Shown here one piece after another: positions 15,732 to 35,800 of a stretch of 64,000 nt of DNA. Location: the NCBI RefSeq assembly GCF_040436345.1, contig NC_133232.1, forward strand, positions 33,493,315-33,557,314, read 5' to 3'. Numbering within the stretch: position 1 is the first letter of the stretch; each line of letters opens with the position of its first letter. Made by a program: the position numbers and the translations under genes. The stretch comes from Pagrus major. Taxonomy: Eukaryota; Chordata; Actinopteri; Spariformes; Sparidae. The notes beneath the pieces were generated by a model. It had not been told where the DNA came from. It saw only the letters and a program-made list of their open reading frames with translations, and searched no databases.

Positions 15732-16905
15732 TAACTAAGAACTTAAATTTTTTTTCCCAGATGAAGGCCACACGCAGAAACATGTTTGTCTTCCAATAAA
15801 GTTGACAAAGTGTTTCTGGAATTTGACCTCTCCAGACTTTGTTCCCTTCTCTGTGCACATTGGTTATAGTTGACCAGTACTATGCAAAGTATTTTAAAAA
15901 AAAGAAATAATCAAAGTAGTACCTTCCAGCTCTCTACCGTCCACAAAACTGGACTTAAAACATGTAAAATGAGCCTTTATAGTGTCTGTTAGAGAGCCTT
16001 TAAAATATTCTGGAGAGGCGTCACTGAGAGTGAATTTTTAGTTTGAATTTACTGTGATATGTTCAGTGTGAAGCCCACAAAAAAAGTCGAAGTTAAGTCA
16101 ATTCAAAGTCAAAACAGCACAATTATAAGGAGCAGAACGAGATAAATCTGTATAGAAATACATTTCTACAACAAACAAGATAAAAGAACAAAAAAAGGAC
16201 AAGATAATAATATAAAATACAAGGTAATAATAATGAGGTTTTGGGATTTAAAAACATTTTACTAAAAGCCCTTTAAAAACAGTCAAAAGCCAGTCGCCTG
16301 TTTGCAGATAACTTTACCGTCCACATTCACTGGATTAACAGTTTTAAAATAAATCTCTACTTTCGTGATTATTATAAAAGTCACACTACCGCAGTGAGGC
16401 ATTTGAAGTCTCCTAGAACAACAGTATGTAGAGCTTATATGTTCACAAAGTATCATATCTTCACAGGAGACAGATTTATAACATCGTGCCTCACCCCCTC
16501 AGTGTGTCCGATGCTGCTGTAGTAGCGGTAGTACGCCTGGAAGTCTGGGTTTCCTCTGTACCACCTGGGGTCCACGTTACGCTTCGGTCTGGAGTGAGTC
16601 AGGAAGCCGTTTGCTTTTGCTGAGTTGATACTGACGGGCACCATCTCTGTCAGGAGAGGAGATAAAAGCTCAGTCAGTCAAAAGATGAACTTCTTCTTAA
16701 CAGTTAGTTATTCTGTCAGATGTGCAGCTACCTTCCTGCTGCATGGTGTTTAACAAAGATTTGGCCTCCAGTAGACCTGGAAGAGGAGACAAATCATGTT
16801 GATTATTATGTTTTTGACACGTTTATGTTGAAACAGTTGTACAGGAAAGAATCAGAACTGACCCGGGAGCAACATCAGACAGCAGATCCATAATGAGGAA
16901 ATCAT
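14425..16905 (-). CDS. Actinodin-family secreted fin protein (paralog unassigned)
   Basis: Four coding exons: 16905-16863, 16776-16732, 16646-16495 and 15198-14425, 337 residues. It begins with a signal peptide ([19 protein letters not shown], cut near residue 19). A furin-type RPKR at 49-52 precedes [20 protein letters not shown] and an [20 protein letters not shown] segment. The C-terminal two thirds is proline-rich. It holds four short two-cysteine motifs with Asp-Pro content: CDPATDKKC (119-127), CNKKDPLC (162-169), CDPRYHPHC (185-193) and CDPYWDPDC (241-249). From memory this layout matches the actinodins, structural proteins of fin actinotrichia that tetrapods lack. The N-terminal block is the strongest match. 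Which of and1-and4 it is cannot be told. The gene converges on cops6 and is transcribed in the same direction as mcm7. Confidence 0.75.
15330..15670. repeat. Probable interspersed repeat in the actinodin-type gene
   Basis: The long intron 15199-16494 contains a stretch beginning GGTTTAAAGGTGCCATATTT and running through GAGCTGATTGTAACATGACG, in the style of teleost short DNA elements. I could not define both ends. The rest of the intron is AT-rich with no further gene. Confidence 0.35.
15701..15728. repeat. (AT)n microsatellite
   Basis: About fourteen AT dinucleotides in the actinodin-type intron 3. Confidence 0.9.
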
Positions 16906-17430
16906 CTTGAACCCCTGCAACCAAGAAAGGAAGTGTTTCATGGCAAAAATAGAGATTTTCCTCATAAAATCACTGCTGTTTGATTATTAAAGCAAGAAAT
17001 ATAGTTCATAATCTTTACAAAGCAGATCTTACAACATTTATACACCACTACCGACAAAGAAAACACATTTTAAAGTGTGTGAAGGTAACTTTTGGCTCTT
17101 TTCACATTAGATTTTCTCACTCAGATGGAGGCCTCTCACCACACAGTTTAAATTTATTATAGATTCGGGAAAAGAATCTTAAAGTTCATGTTTCACAGCA
17201 TCACATAAATAAATTCAGCTTAATAAACTGAGTTAACATGTTGTCTTACTTCTAAATACACACAGATCAGTATGAGATATATCACAGAGCAGCTACAGGC
17301 GCTGAAGGTAAACCATTAAACTTGAACAAAAGCGTTTTTTTTTTATTGTCATCATGTTTTACTCACCTGGCTCAGGAAGCTGTCTTCACTGCATGAACAC
17401 GTCTCAGTGGGTTAAATACAGATCCCCCAT
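16906..17430 (-). promoter_or_regulatory. Actinodin-type gene 5' UTR exon, first intron and promoter
   Basis: On the minus strand a non-coding first exon appears to end at 17367 with a strong donor (CCAG|GTGAGT). It joins an acceptor (GTTGCAG at 16921-16915), after which GGGTTCAAG precedes the ATG at 16905. A TATA-like TATTTAA at about 17412-17418 (minus strand) would put the transcription start near 17385. The TATA box fits a tissue-restricted gene, unlike its CpG-rich neighbours. Exon and start are inferred. Confidence 0.45.
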
Positions 17431-19944
17431 GTCAGACCCCCTGACACATTTCCTCCTGTCCAATAAGACTCCTCCGCCAATGAGACCAAAATGTTGTCTC
17501 CACCCCTCCTTTAATACCGTTTAATATGGGGCCTTTGGCGCCAATTAAGAATGAAAAGCCCCAGCACTTTTAGCAGCGGAGCCATAAAGAGCTCAGACTT
17601 CAAATGGAAAGTCCCCATTAAGTCTGGAAGGAAAGCATCACCTGCTGGGACGACTGCAAACTGTGGGGGAAAATGCTGCCTACTAACACAATATCTCAGC
17701 CAAAAACACTTAAAAAAAAAAAAAAATTCAGAGATGACAACCCACACAGCCTTAAATGTACTTTTATATTGAGTTGGGATTGATTTTCTAAAACGCTGTC
17801 AGCTCTGAAAGGCAGTTGTTTTACCCAGAGGACACCTGCTTTTCTAACAGTCCTCTGGCTGGAAGGGTCAACTCACTGAGCAACAAAGAGGCTCAGTCTG
17901 GTGTCGTGGCAGGTTCACCGATACGTTTAAAAGAGTTCAAATCAGACTGCGTTACAGTAAAGTGATGTAACTTTCTAAACCTATCAGACTTACTTGTCTT
18001 TATCCACGTTACTGATGATTATCAAAAATCTTATCGTGTTAATATTTTGTGAAAGTGCCAAAAGTCGTCCCTACAATATTGTTGCAATATCGAGATCGAG
18101 GTATTTGTTCATACATATGGGGATATTTCATTTTGTCACTCAGTCCTTTGATTTATGAAGTGCTTTAGGGGAGATTTCAAAATATTGAGATATATTTCGT
18201 GTGTCGCAATATAACCAAAAAATATCGCAAGAGGCCATGTTGCTGAGCTCTGGGTAGTACCGATGTGGTTGCACATGGTGTTGACACATAAACGGCAAAT
18301 ATAGTATAAATAAGCGTGCAATAAACACAATTATAGTAAACCATGAAGATCAAACGATAAACAATAGGAATGGCTTTGGAGTTTGTTTAAAGGTCTAACA
18401 TGACTATGCCACAACAAATGCATTTTAATTATTTAAAGAGTTCCTTGGAATTTCCCTTGTTATGATTTTTTATGTTCTGACACAACATGGTGCTCCATGC
18501 AGACATAACAGTTATGTCTGCATGTGAGCCGGTCCAAGGAGCACCTCTAATTAACTCAATCTGAGTCCAGCAGGAGCTGCTACTCTTTCAATTGTTGGTG
18601 CTAGGCTGATTATATACCTTCATCAAGGAGGTTTTGTTTCCACCCTGTCCATTGGTTTGTTGGTTTGTCAGCAGGATTACACAAAAACTACATGACGGAT
18701 TTCCACAAAACTTGGATGGAGGATGACTCTCAGCCCAGAATAGACCCTCTTATCTTTGGATGCGGATCCAGGAATTTTTTTCTCACCTACTTCAACATTA
18801 CAAGACTATACATTTTGTTAACTTCTGAGAGAATAATGCAAATGTATTTAGGTGGCCAGTGTCTACGAGTGAATACAATTTGATCCTAGATCTGGTGAGT
18901 TTAAATTATGGTTAAGAAGTTATGGGTGGTTTAAAATTTAGAGTGATACAGGGCTGTCGAGTTTGATATCGACTAGCCTTGATTGAATTAAAGGCGACTG
19001 TTGGGCCTTGGCAGAGGTATGCTCTCTACTGAGTGCCAATCTAGTTTATTAAATTACAAATCATTAAATTAATCATCTGTTTTATCAAGCACAAAAGACA
19101 AACACTACCACATTCAGGCATATTAACTGACTGTTGTCAGACATTTTTGAGATTAAATGATTAATCTGTTAATGAGGAAACATCCATCGCTGGTTCCCAA
19201 CTGAAATGGTTGATGTTTTAAAGTTTAGATTAATATTTACAATATAAAAAATGTTGAAACAAGGAATGAAGACCTGAACACAAGCTATATTCACACTCTG
19301 CTAAACAGCCTCGTCCTGTATCAGGAAACTATGCAGTTAAAACAAAGAGCCAAGTGTCACGGAGAAGAACACACGAAATTGTCAAAATATAATCCTTTAT
19401 AGTTTGAATGACTGTTAAGAGCTTAAAATGCATAACAAATACAGAATTGTCTTAAAAATGTAATGACAACCACAGGGAAACTCATCTGATGCAATATTCA
19501 AAGTAATCTGCTCAAAATTCGTCCACGTTGCTACTGAAATATCCACAAAATGTGACTCAGTTGGGGGTCATTTACTTAATGATGGAAAAGGGTCCCTTAA
19601 GGAAAATGGCTGGTAAACACAGCTCTGGTTTAATAATGAAAATAACCATCGCAGCCATAAACTAATAATTAATATTTGAGGACACAGCCCTGGGCTTTTA
19701 GGAAATGTTATACATTTTATAGACCAAACGATAATGAAGGTAATCGTTAGTTGCAGCCCTGTGTGTTCGCAGGTTTTACAAGCAAGACGTGTTTCTGAAA
19801 GCAGCAATTATGTCAACAAAGCAGCTCCTGTAACAAACCAGGTGTTCGGAGGGGGGGTGGGATCGTGGCACACTTCAACTTTCTCGTTTCATGTGAGCGC
19901 TGGAGTCAGAATGAACCACGTACAGCAATGTATTGAACCAACAA
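17431..19944. other. Intergenic stretch between the actinodin-type gene and mcm7
   Basis: No exon was recognised. The part next to 17431 may contain upstream control elements of the fin gene. It holds a poly(A) run near 17711-17725, a repeat copy at 18612-19040 and AT-rich DNA with repeat-like ATATCG phrases at 18080-18230. The sequence near 19950 is the expected mcm7 3' end. Confidence 0.45.
18612..19040 (+). repeat. Interspersed repeat, GGCCTTGGCAGAGGT family, copy 1
   Basis: Contains ACAAAAACTACATGACGG, TTTCCACAAAACTTGGATGG and GGATGCGGATCCAGGA, and ends GGGCCTTGGCAGAGGTATGC. Inverted copies of the same blocks occur at 44011-44297 and 56741-57173. It is non-coding. The class is not certain. 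Confidence 0.65.
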
Positions 19945-19950
19945 TTTATT
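19945..19950 (-). terminator. Candidate mcm7 poly(A) signal
   Basis: AATAAA on the minus strand (TTTATT on plus) lies about 365 bp beyond the mcm7 stop codon. It is the first clear hexamer I noticed in the right orientation. Confidence 0.45.
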
Positions 19951-20315
19951 ATAACTATCCGTCACAATACAAGGCTCAACGTTAATTTATCTTGCTCAAT
20001 TTGCATTACAGCGTATATAAAATGTACAGAAATACTTTGGAAGCTTTAATCTCTAAACTGCAGATACTACACAGCCTCAAGTTCTGACATACATATTTAC
20101 AAGTGACTTTACTTCTTAACATGTAAAAAGCTATGGGTCTCCAACAGCAGGAATTCTTGCAAAATGGTCCTGCTTAAAAAAAATGTCCCCAAATCTGCTC
20201 GACTTGTGTTACAAAATGCTGGAGGAGGAAAAAATGTAGAGCCCCGATAGAAGTCTGTAGAAAGCCCACAATAGAGGAGACGCAGCGTGCGTGATGATGA
20301 TGTGTCCCGGGCCGT

Positions 20316-29518
<9,203 letters not shown>

Positions 29519-29900
29519 GGCTTCACGAGTTCAGATAACTTGACTCCAAAATCCAAAAAGTGCCGACGAAACCGTAAAAGCGGTGTAAATTCACGGGTTA
29601 GTCACTTCACAGTGGCCGCAGACCCGCGTTCATTCACTCGCAGCTCCGCAGCTTCTCTCCGGTCGCGGTGCGAAGAAGTGGCGCGAATCTGACGTTTGCA
29701 GCAGCCAATCGCGTCGCTGCTTTCCGCGGGGAGGGGCGGGCTTTCGTGGTGGCGCGAAAGTTGCGGGCGAACGTACGTCACGTGACTCTGCACACTTCCG
29801 CCCCGTGAGTCGGGAATGGCGCGAAAGGCGATCATTGGATTTCATAGTGACCCCGGAGTGAACTCCCGCCACAGCCTGCAGGCTGCAGGACGGGCGATGT
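29519..29900 (-). promoter_or_regulatory. mcm7 promoter with E2F-type sites
   Basis: Upstream of the mcm7 ATG, GGCGCGAAA occurs at 29751-29759 and again at 29818-29826, with GGCGCGAAT at 29680-29688. All match the E2F core TTTCGCGCC on the opposite strand. A CCAAT motif lies at 29705-29709 and a GC box GGGGCGGG at 29733-29740. This arrangement is expected for an S-phase MCM gene driven by E2F; binding is inferred. Confidence 0.65.
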
Positions 29901-30992
29901 AAACACCAGATCATGGCCGAAATACACCGATCTAAACTCTTTTCTCTTACTGTCGTGACTCTTGATGATGTCATGGTGGTTTCCTCACAGATAACTCTTC
30001 ACAAAGGAGGTGCCTTAAAGGGTAATTCCACCATTTTTTACAGATTAAAGTGTGTTTACATATAGAAAGAGTACAACTTGTTTAAGTGGGGGGGAAAAAA
30101 AGTTGTATAAAGCCTTTTGTGGCTCAAGAGGCTGCATGTAATCTGATAACCTGCCTCCAGTGATGTCACTCAGTTGCATTGTGGGTAACGTATGCAGCAT
30201 GTTTCAAAAAGGATGAAGAACACTTGACGCTGACTACATTACCCACAATGCAGCGTAGCCACTGAGTGAAATCACTGGAGGGAATTTATCAGAATACGTG
30301 CAGCTTCCTCTGCAGCCACAAAAGCCTTTATGCAACTTTTTTCCACATATACAGTCATACTCCCCAAGACCTGTAAACACACTTTACTGTGTAAAACTGG
30401 TGGAGATTGTATACAATTTTTTTCCTGCTTGAAAAAACTACTGTTACTATGCTAGACTGTGGCAAGATACTGCACTACTGCAAGTTCATTCTTCTTGGCT
30501 TTGCTTTATTTTATGAATATGCATTATTTTGGTTCCTGAATGAAAAAAAAGAAAAGCAATCACTTATAATTAACTCATCTAAGATATTTTTAAGTATCTT
30601 TGATGTGTTTCATATATTCGTTTTTCTATCATGAACGTGTGATTACTTTAAGACCCTTGTAATAAAAAAAAAGTCTGATGAGTGCATTGCTTTTAATGTA
30701 TTTGATTACTTCTGTTTTAAGTTTAAATTATATTTTTTACATCCTTTTTTCAGCATTTAACTCAGTTCATCTATGAAGTCTGCAATTAACTAACCACTGG
30801 CATTTATTGAAAAAGATGCTGGGAACATAAAGAGTCATGGTAACATAATTTCTGACCACATTCATTTACTAATATTGTACATTATGTATATCTTCTAAAT
30901 GGCACAGAGCCCGCATTTATATATTTATATATTTTTTAAGTATTTCTGTACATTGCACTGACATCTCACTTGTAAACACAGTTTCATGTGAC
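29901..30992. other. Intergenic stretch between mcm7 and stag3
   Basis: Holds a fold-back element copy at 30018-30410 and AT-rich DNA. No exon recognised. The segment nearest 31000 is probably beyond the stag3 3' end. Confidence 0.5.
30018..30410. mobile_element. Fold-back/TIR element, CATTGTGGGTAAT family, copy 2
   Basis: The left arm (ACAGATTAAAGTGTGTTTAC, then GTTGCATTGTGGGTAACG) is mirrored by the right arm (TACCCACAATGCAGC, then GTAAACACACTTTACTGTGT). It is a large imperfect palindrome without coding capacity, with better preserved ends than the 20680 copy. Confidence 0.7.
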
Positions 30993-30998
30993 TTTATT
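30993..30998 (-). terminator. Candidate stag3 poly(A) signal
   Basis: AATAAA on the minus strand (TTTATT on plus) about 395 bp past the stag3 stop codon. Confidence 0.45.
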
Positions 30999-31389
30999 AA
31001 AGACAGACTTTCGGTGGTCCTTTGTTCAGTAAAGCATCTTTTAATAAACATTAAATTAACAAGTGCTCAAATGCTGTCAACATCAGCGCTGGATATAATG
31101 AAAACTGAATTCAAAATGTGAATACGAACACAAAGAGACTTTCATATTGTTGCCAACCCACAGAGGTCTAACTGAACTTCAACACATTACTTTTGAACGT
31201 GTGGTGAATTTTGTGTTCAAAACATAAACAGTGAATGGCAACAACTTTTGTTGAACAGAGTGAGGGGTCATTTTAGAGAACAGCTGCCCTAATACTTATT
31301 ACACTCGAACGTACTGAAAACTCTGAAAACGCAGCAGTGTTGAATCAAAAGGAACAGTTGTTTCCAGGGCCGTCCGGGTCTCTGCGCCC

Positions 31390-32724
31390 TCACTCAAAGA
31401 GCCTGTCAAGGACACTGGCCAAACTTTGACGTGTGGAGGGCTACAAAGCAAAAACAAAATGAAAATGGTGAGCTTGTTAGGAATGTAGCCCTTAATCTTT
31501 AGTTCTTTTGCCAAAAAAAAAAAAAAAAACCCTCAAAAAACACTTCATTTTACAGGTCCGCAAATCTACAGCAAGTAGGTGGTAATTACAAAGTAACAAT
31601 TACATTTTCTATGGAAAAAAAACCCCAAATACCTCAATAATTACCTCAAAATTGATTGAGAATTGATTTTCCAATAAGCAGTTAAAAAATAGCTGGTTCT
31701 TTAATTAATTCCCAGGAAACGTCCAACTCGTTTCTGTCTGGCTTCCCCTCAGCATGCCAGTAAATGAAAGTGAAGTTCAGCAGAAACCAGTTGGAACTTT
31801 CCTGGAAATGTATAAAAGAAATGACCAGCTATTTATTAACTGCTTGTCAGGAAATAGCAGAATATTCTAATTAAATCATGTTGGTATAATCTATAATCCA
31901 TTTTGAGATAATTATTTTGGTCATTTGAGGGTAATTTAAAAGACATTTCAAATATGTTGCTTTGTAATTATCACCTACTTACCGTGACATGTTCAGACCT
32001 GTAAAATGAAGTGTTACCATATATATTTATGCATGCAAAGAATATCTGTACAAACTGTAATAAAATACTAGTAGGCAACCTCCCAATTTCACGTCTCTGT
32101 GCATCAGAAATAGACACAGCCTCCATAAATACTGCATTTATTTATACTCCATTCAATATACTCTACACATGCTGCCATAATGTTACATTAAAGCTGCTGT
32201 AAGTGATGTTTTCTTAACAAAATGAGTGTTAAATAGCTCTGTATTACAACAGTATAAGGTGTTTGATCTAAAATCTAATCTAAAATGTTATGATCAACAT
32301 GTGCAAAGATTTTTTTCTTACCAATGTATAACTAGATTCATTGTCAGAGCCACTTCTGTAATCCTCAATCTCAGCCTCTTCCCTTTCTTCATTGTTCTCC
32401 TCAATCAGAGAGAGTCTAGAGAGAAAACACAGTTCATTATAATGTTATTATTCTTACCTGATATTAGCTTTCACAAAATGAGATAAATAGTGACATTTTC
32501 TAGAAAAAAAATCTGTTGTGAAACAGTTTACGATCAGTCTTACAAGTCAAACTGGGAGTTCAGTTCCTGCTGATTCGAACCGGTCCGATGGGAGACGGCC
32601 GGGCGGCGTTGGGTGGCCTTCACCTTTCGCATCTGGGATCTGGTGAACAGCAGCAGGTACATATCTGATAAAATGGTCAAAGCACTTAGAGAACCTTCCT
32701 TCCTTTTTAGCTTTTCTTCTTTCC

Positions 32725-32781
<57 letters not shown>

Positions 32782-32782
32782 C

Positions 32783-32821
<39 letters not shown>

Positions 32822-35800
32822 ACTAAATTAACCATGTATAGCGACAACAGAGAGAAATATTGTCAGCAGGACCTTCGGCAGCAAGTCACAAATGTTTCTG
32901 CAGCTGCAACATGAGCACAGAGGAATAAGAGTAGCTGGTTGATTCAAAATCTGAGCAGCCTTTTGCCCAGTTACGCTGCACAAACTACTCTTTTAGAAGA
33001 GAACAGAGAGTGGCTGATTTCTGGCTGGTAGACAGACACATTTCCAGCACTTGGCTGGTTCCTGGCAGTAATATCCGAACATCTGAAATAGAGATGGTAG
33101 ATGCTGCAAACATGCTGATGATAAAAACTCATCTTACCCTGAGGAGAACTCATCCTCCGACCCGGACTCATTTATGATGCTGCCAATATCAGACTCTGTG
33201 TCTTGGGGTTTCCTGGAGGCCGGCTGCTTGGCTGGCTGTTTCTGGACAGTGGAGGTGAGGGCTGGTGTGTGCAGGCTGCTGTTAATGCTGCTGCTGTCCA
33301 ACCAAGATCCTCTGACTGAGCCTGACACTGAACCTGGAGGAGGCAGAAATTCAATTACAGAAGGTTATTAACTATAGACGTTTTTTATCAAGATATTGTC
33401 ATGTACATTTCGAATTAGAAGAGGGTGATGATTTTACGAACCCTTGAGGTTTTTGACTCTTCTGAATAAGAGTTAATGTTCTGGCAGATAGAAACATTTT
33501 TTTAAAGTAAGTTCAGAGAACATTTAATGAACATGACTAATCAGCCATTTCTGTTCTGAAAGATGAAGAAGCTGTGTCCTGGGTCTGCATCTCATTGGAT
33601 ATTCCCATAAAATACCCTTTCCTAGATTCATTTCCACATTCACTTGCAGGTAGCCAAGGTGACTGGTTTTGTTTCCTCTTCTGCCCATGCATAACATAGC
33701 CTATACTGCCATCATCTGACAAAACAACCCTTTGCAAAGTTTATTTGCTCCAAACCACTTGATGGAAATGTGCCAAATTTGAAGTTTCACTGTTTTCCAC
33801 GTTTTGTCATTTCAAAAGTTCTGTTCATATTCGCTTGACAATTAAATTAAAACACTAAAACTACAGAGACAATACAGGGTGTCTACAGGTATCAGACACT
33901 TGTATTCAATACTTTTTAGGAGATTTTTGGACAAATCAACTTTTTCTTATTCAAGTATTACAGGTAAGTATAAAGGTATGCAGTTCAAGTGCAGTCCTGT
34001 GGAGAGGTAGGTTAGTCCTGCAAAGTCCAATGGATTCACAAAGGCATTAACGCTTGCATGGACAGGGGTTCATTTCACAAATTAGTCAGTCAACCAAGAG
34101 AAAACTGAACACAAGAAGTTCAGTATTTTCAATTTTATATTATTGTAAATTGAACATCTTCAAATTTGGACAGTTAGTCGGACATAACAGAATATTTGAA
34201 GACTTTGGGGAACTCATACTTTTAAAGTATGAGTAAAAATTAAGAGATTAATCAATAATGAAAATATGGTTGCAGCCCAAGTTAAGTTACACCTAATTAC
34301 TGTCAACTCCACCTGTTTAGGAAGCGAGTGAAAGACAGAATCATAGTTCCCCAAAGCATTCATGTAGCACATTTTCTAACATGTGCTGTGTATCAGTGCA
34401 TACGTGTGTCCTCACCCTGAGCAGTGGTCCTCTTGCGTTTAGCTACAGGGGTATCATGTGAGGAGACAGCATCGCCTCCCTCCTGCTCTCTGGGTTTAGA
34501 AGAGGAGCGGGCCTCCAAAGAACGCTGATACATTCTGACTGGCAGCCAGGAGAGGGCAGCACTGGGACACTTTGACTTCAGAAACGCAGCCCTGGGAGGG
34601 GATGACAGTGATGGAGAGATGAGGACAAAGACCAAGAAACCTTTGTTAATATTTAGTGGTTTAGTTTTTTCCAGTTCTGATTTAAACTGTTGCTTTTTTG
34701 TTTCTTCTTTGAGGGGATTTTTTTTTGTCTTTGCCGTGATCTTGGAATGAGATCAACAAATGTACTTGAAGGTAATAATGAAATCCTCTGGAACAGACGT
34801 GATATATCCATTGTTATGAGAATATAATGATTACATTATTAAGTCTGTATTGCAGTACTGAGGTTCAGTGAAAGGGTGAAAGAAAGCATCATGGTCGAGT
34901 GAACATGTTTGTGTGGACGAGTTTGTAAGTTTTGGTTTCTCACAGCTGGGGGCGGTCCTGTTGCAGCAGCTTGAAACTGAACTCGCTGAGGATCTCCAAG
35001 AAGGCCACGTTCGGGTGCTGCTCTTCTCCCTCCTGTGGCTCCCGAAATGCAAAACTTACACCGTCCCTTAGAGCAAACACAAAACACACAACAGCTCTGA
35101 CAAAAAACAAATCTATATCACAAGTAGACAACAAGAGTGCAAAAAATATGTAGAAGTATCGGTTTCTTTTACATTCACTGAGTTGTGGCTAAAAAACTGC
35201 CCTCACACCAAAGTCACCACAGAAACTTGTGTGCTACTTACATGTGCAGGGCCATCAGTGGTTTGCGGACACGATGAAGATCGACGCCAAAGCTCATAGC
35301 AAGCCTCTTTGCCAGGTCTCTAATCTCACTGAGATCCTGCCTGCTGGGAGCCTCCAGAAGCATCTCTGAGTAAAGCTGAACACACACAACATGACTTCAC
35401 ATTTACATGCAAAAGGCATGCCATTCACCACCACTTGTCCAAATCCTTTTATCAACACTGGCATGCTGACAATTGCGCATTGCGAAACAATGACATCAAA
35501 CTCGCGTGTCTACACTCCTGCAAACAAGGTGGAGTCATAACAGATAGGAAGAAACGGTCCAAAGTGTGGCTTCATTTTACGAAAAAAGGACAATGACAGT
35601 GCTCGGCTGTAAAACGATAACTGATTACCAACATTATCTCCTGGATATGATGTCAAGGCTCTCTGTAACATCAAGTTGCTCGGCCCACTTTCTGCATGTT
35701 TAACAAGCATAATTATACATTTGCAGCTCACTTAGATCAAGTAAAAGATGCTTTGTAGCTGCACTCCAACATTACAACCTTTTGTTGCTCCTAAGCTCAT

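Noticed and set aside
32541-32689. Longer stag3 exon starting at the ATATGTACC acceptor
   Set aside because: In the phase set by the previous exon it runs into a stop before the donor; the acceptor at 32640-32642 keeps the frame.
32700-32822. Tandem array that could be mistaken for a CRISPR array
   Set aside because: A plain ATCT tetranucleotide microsatellite without spacers, in a vertebrate intron.
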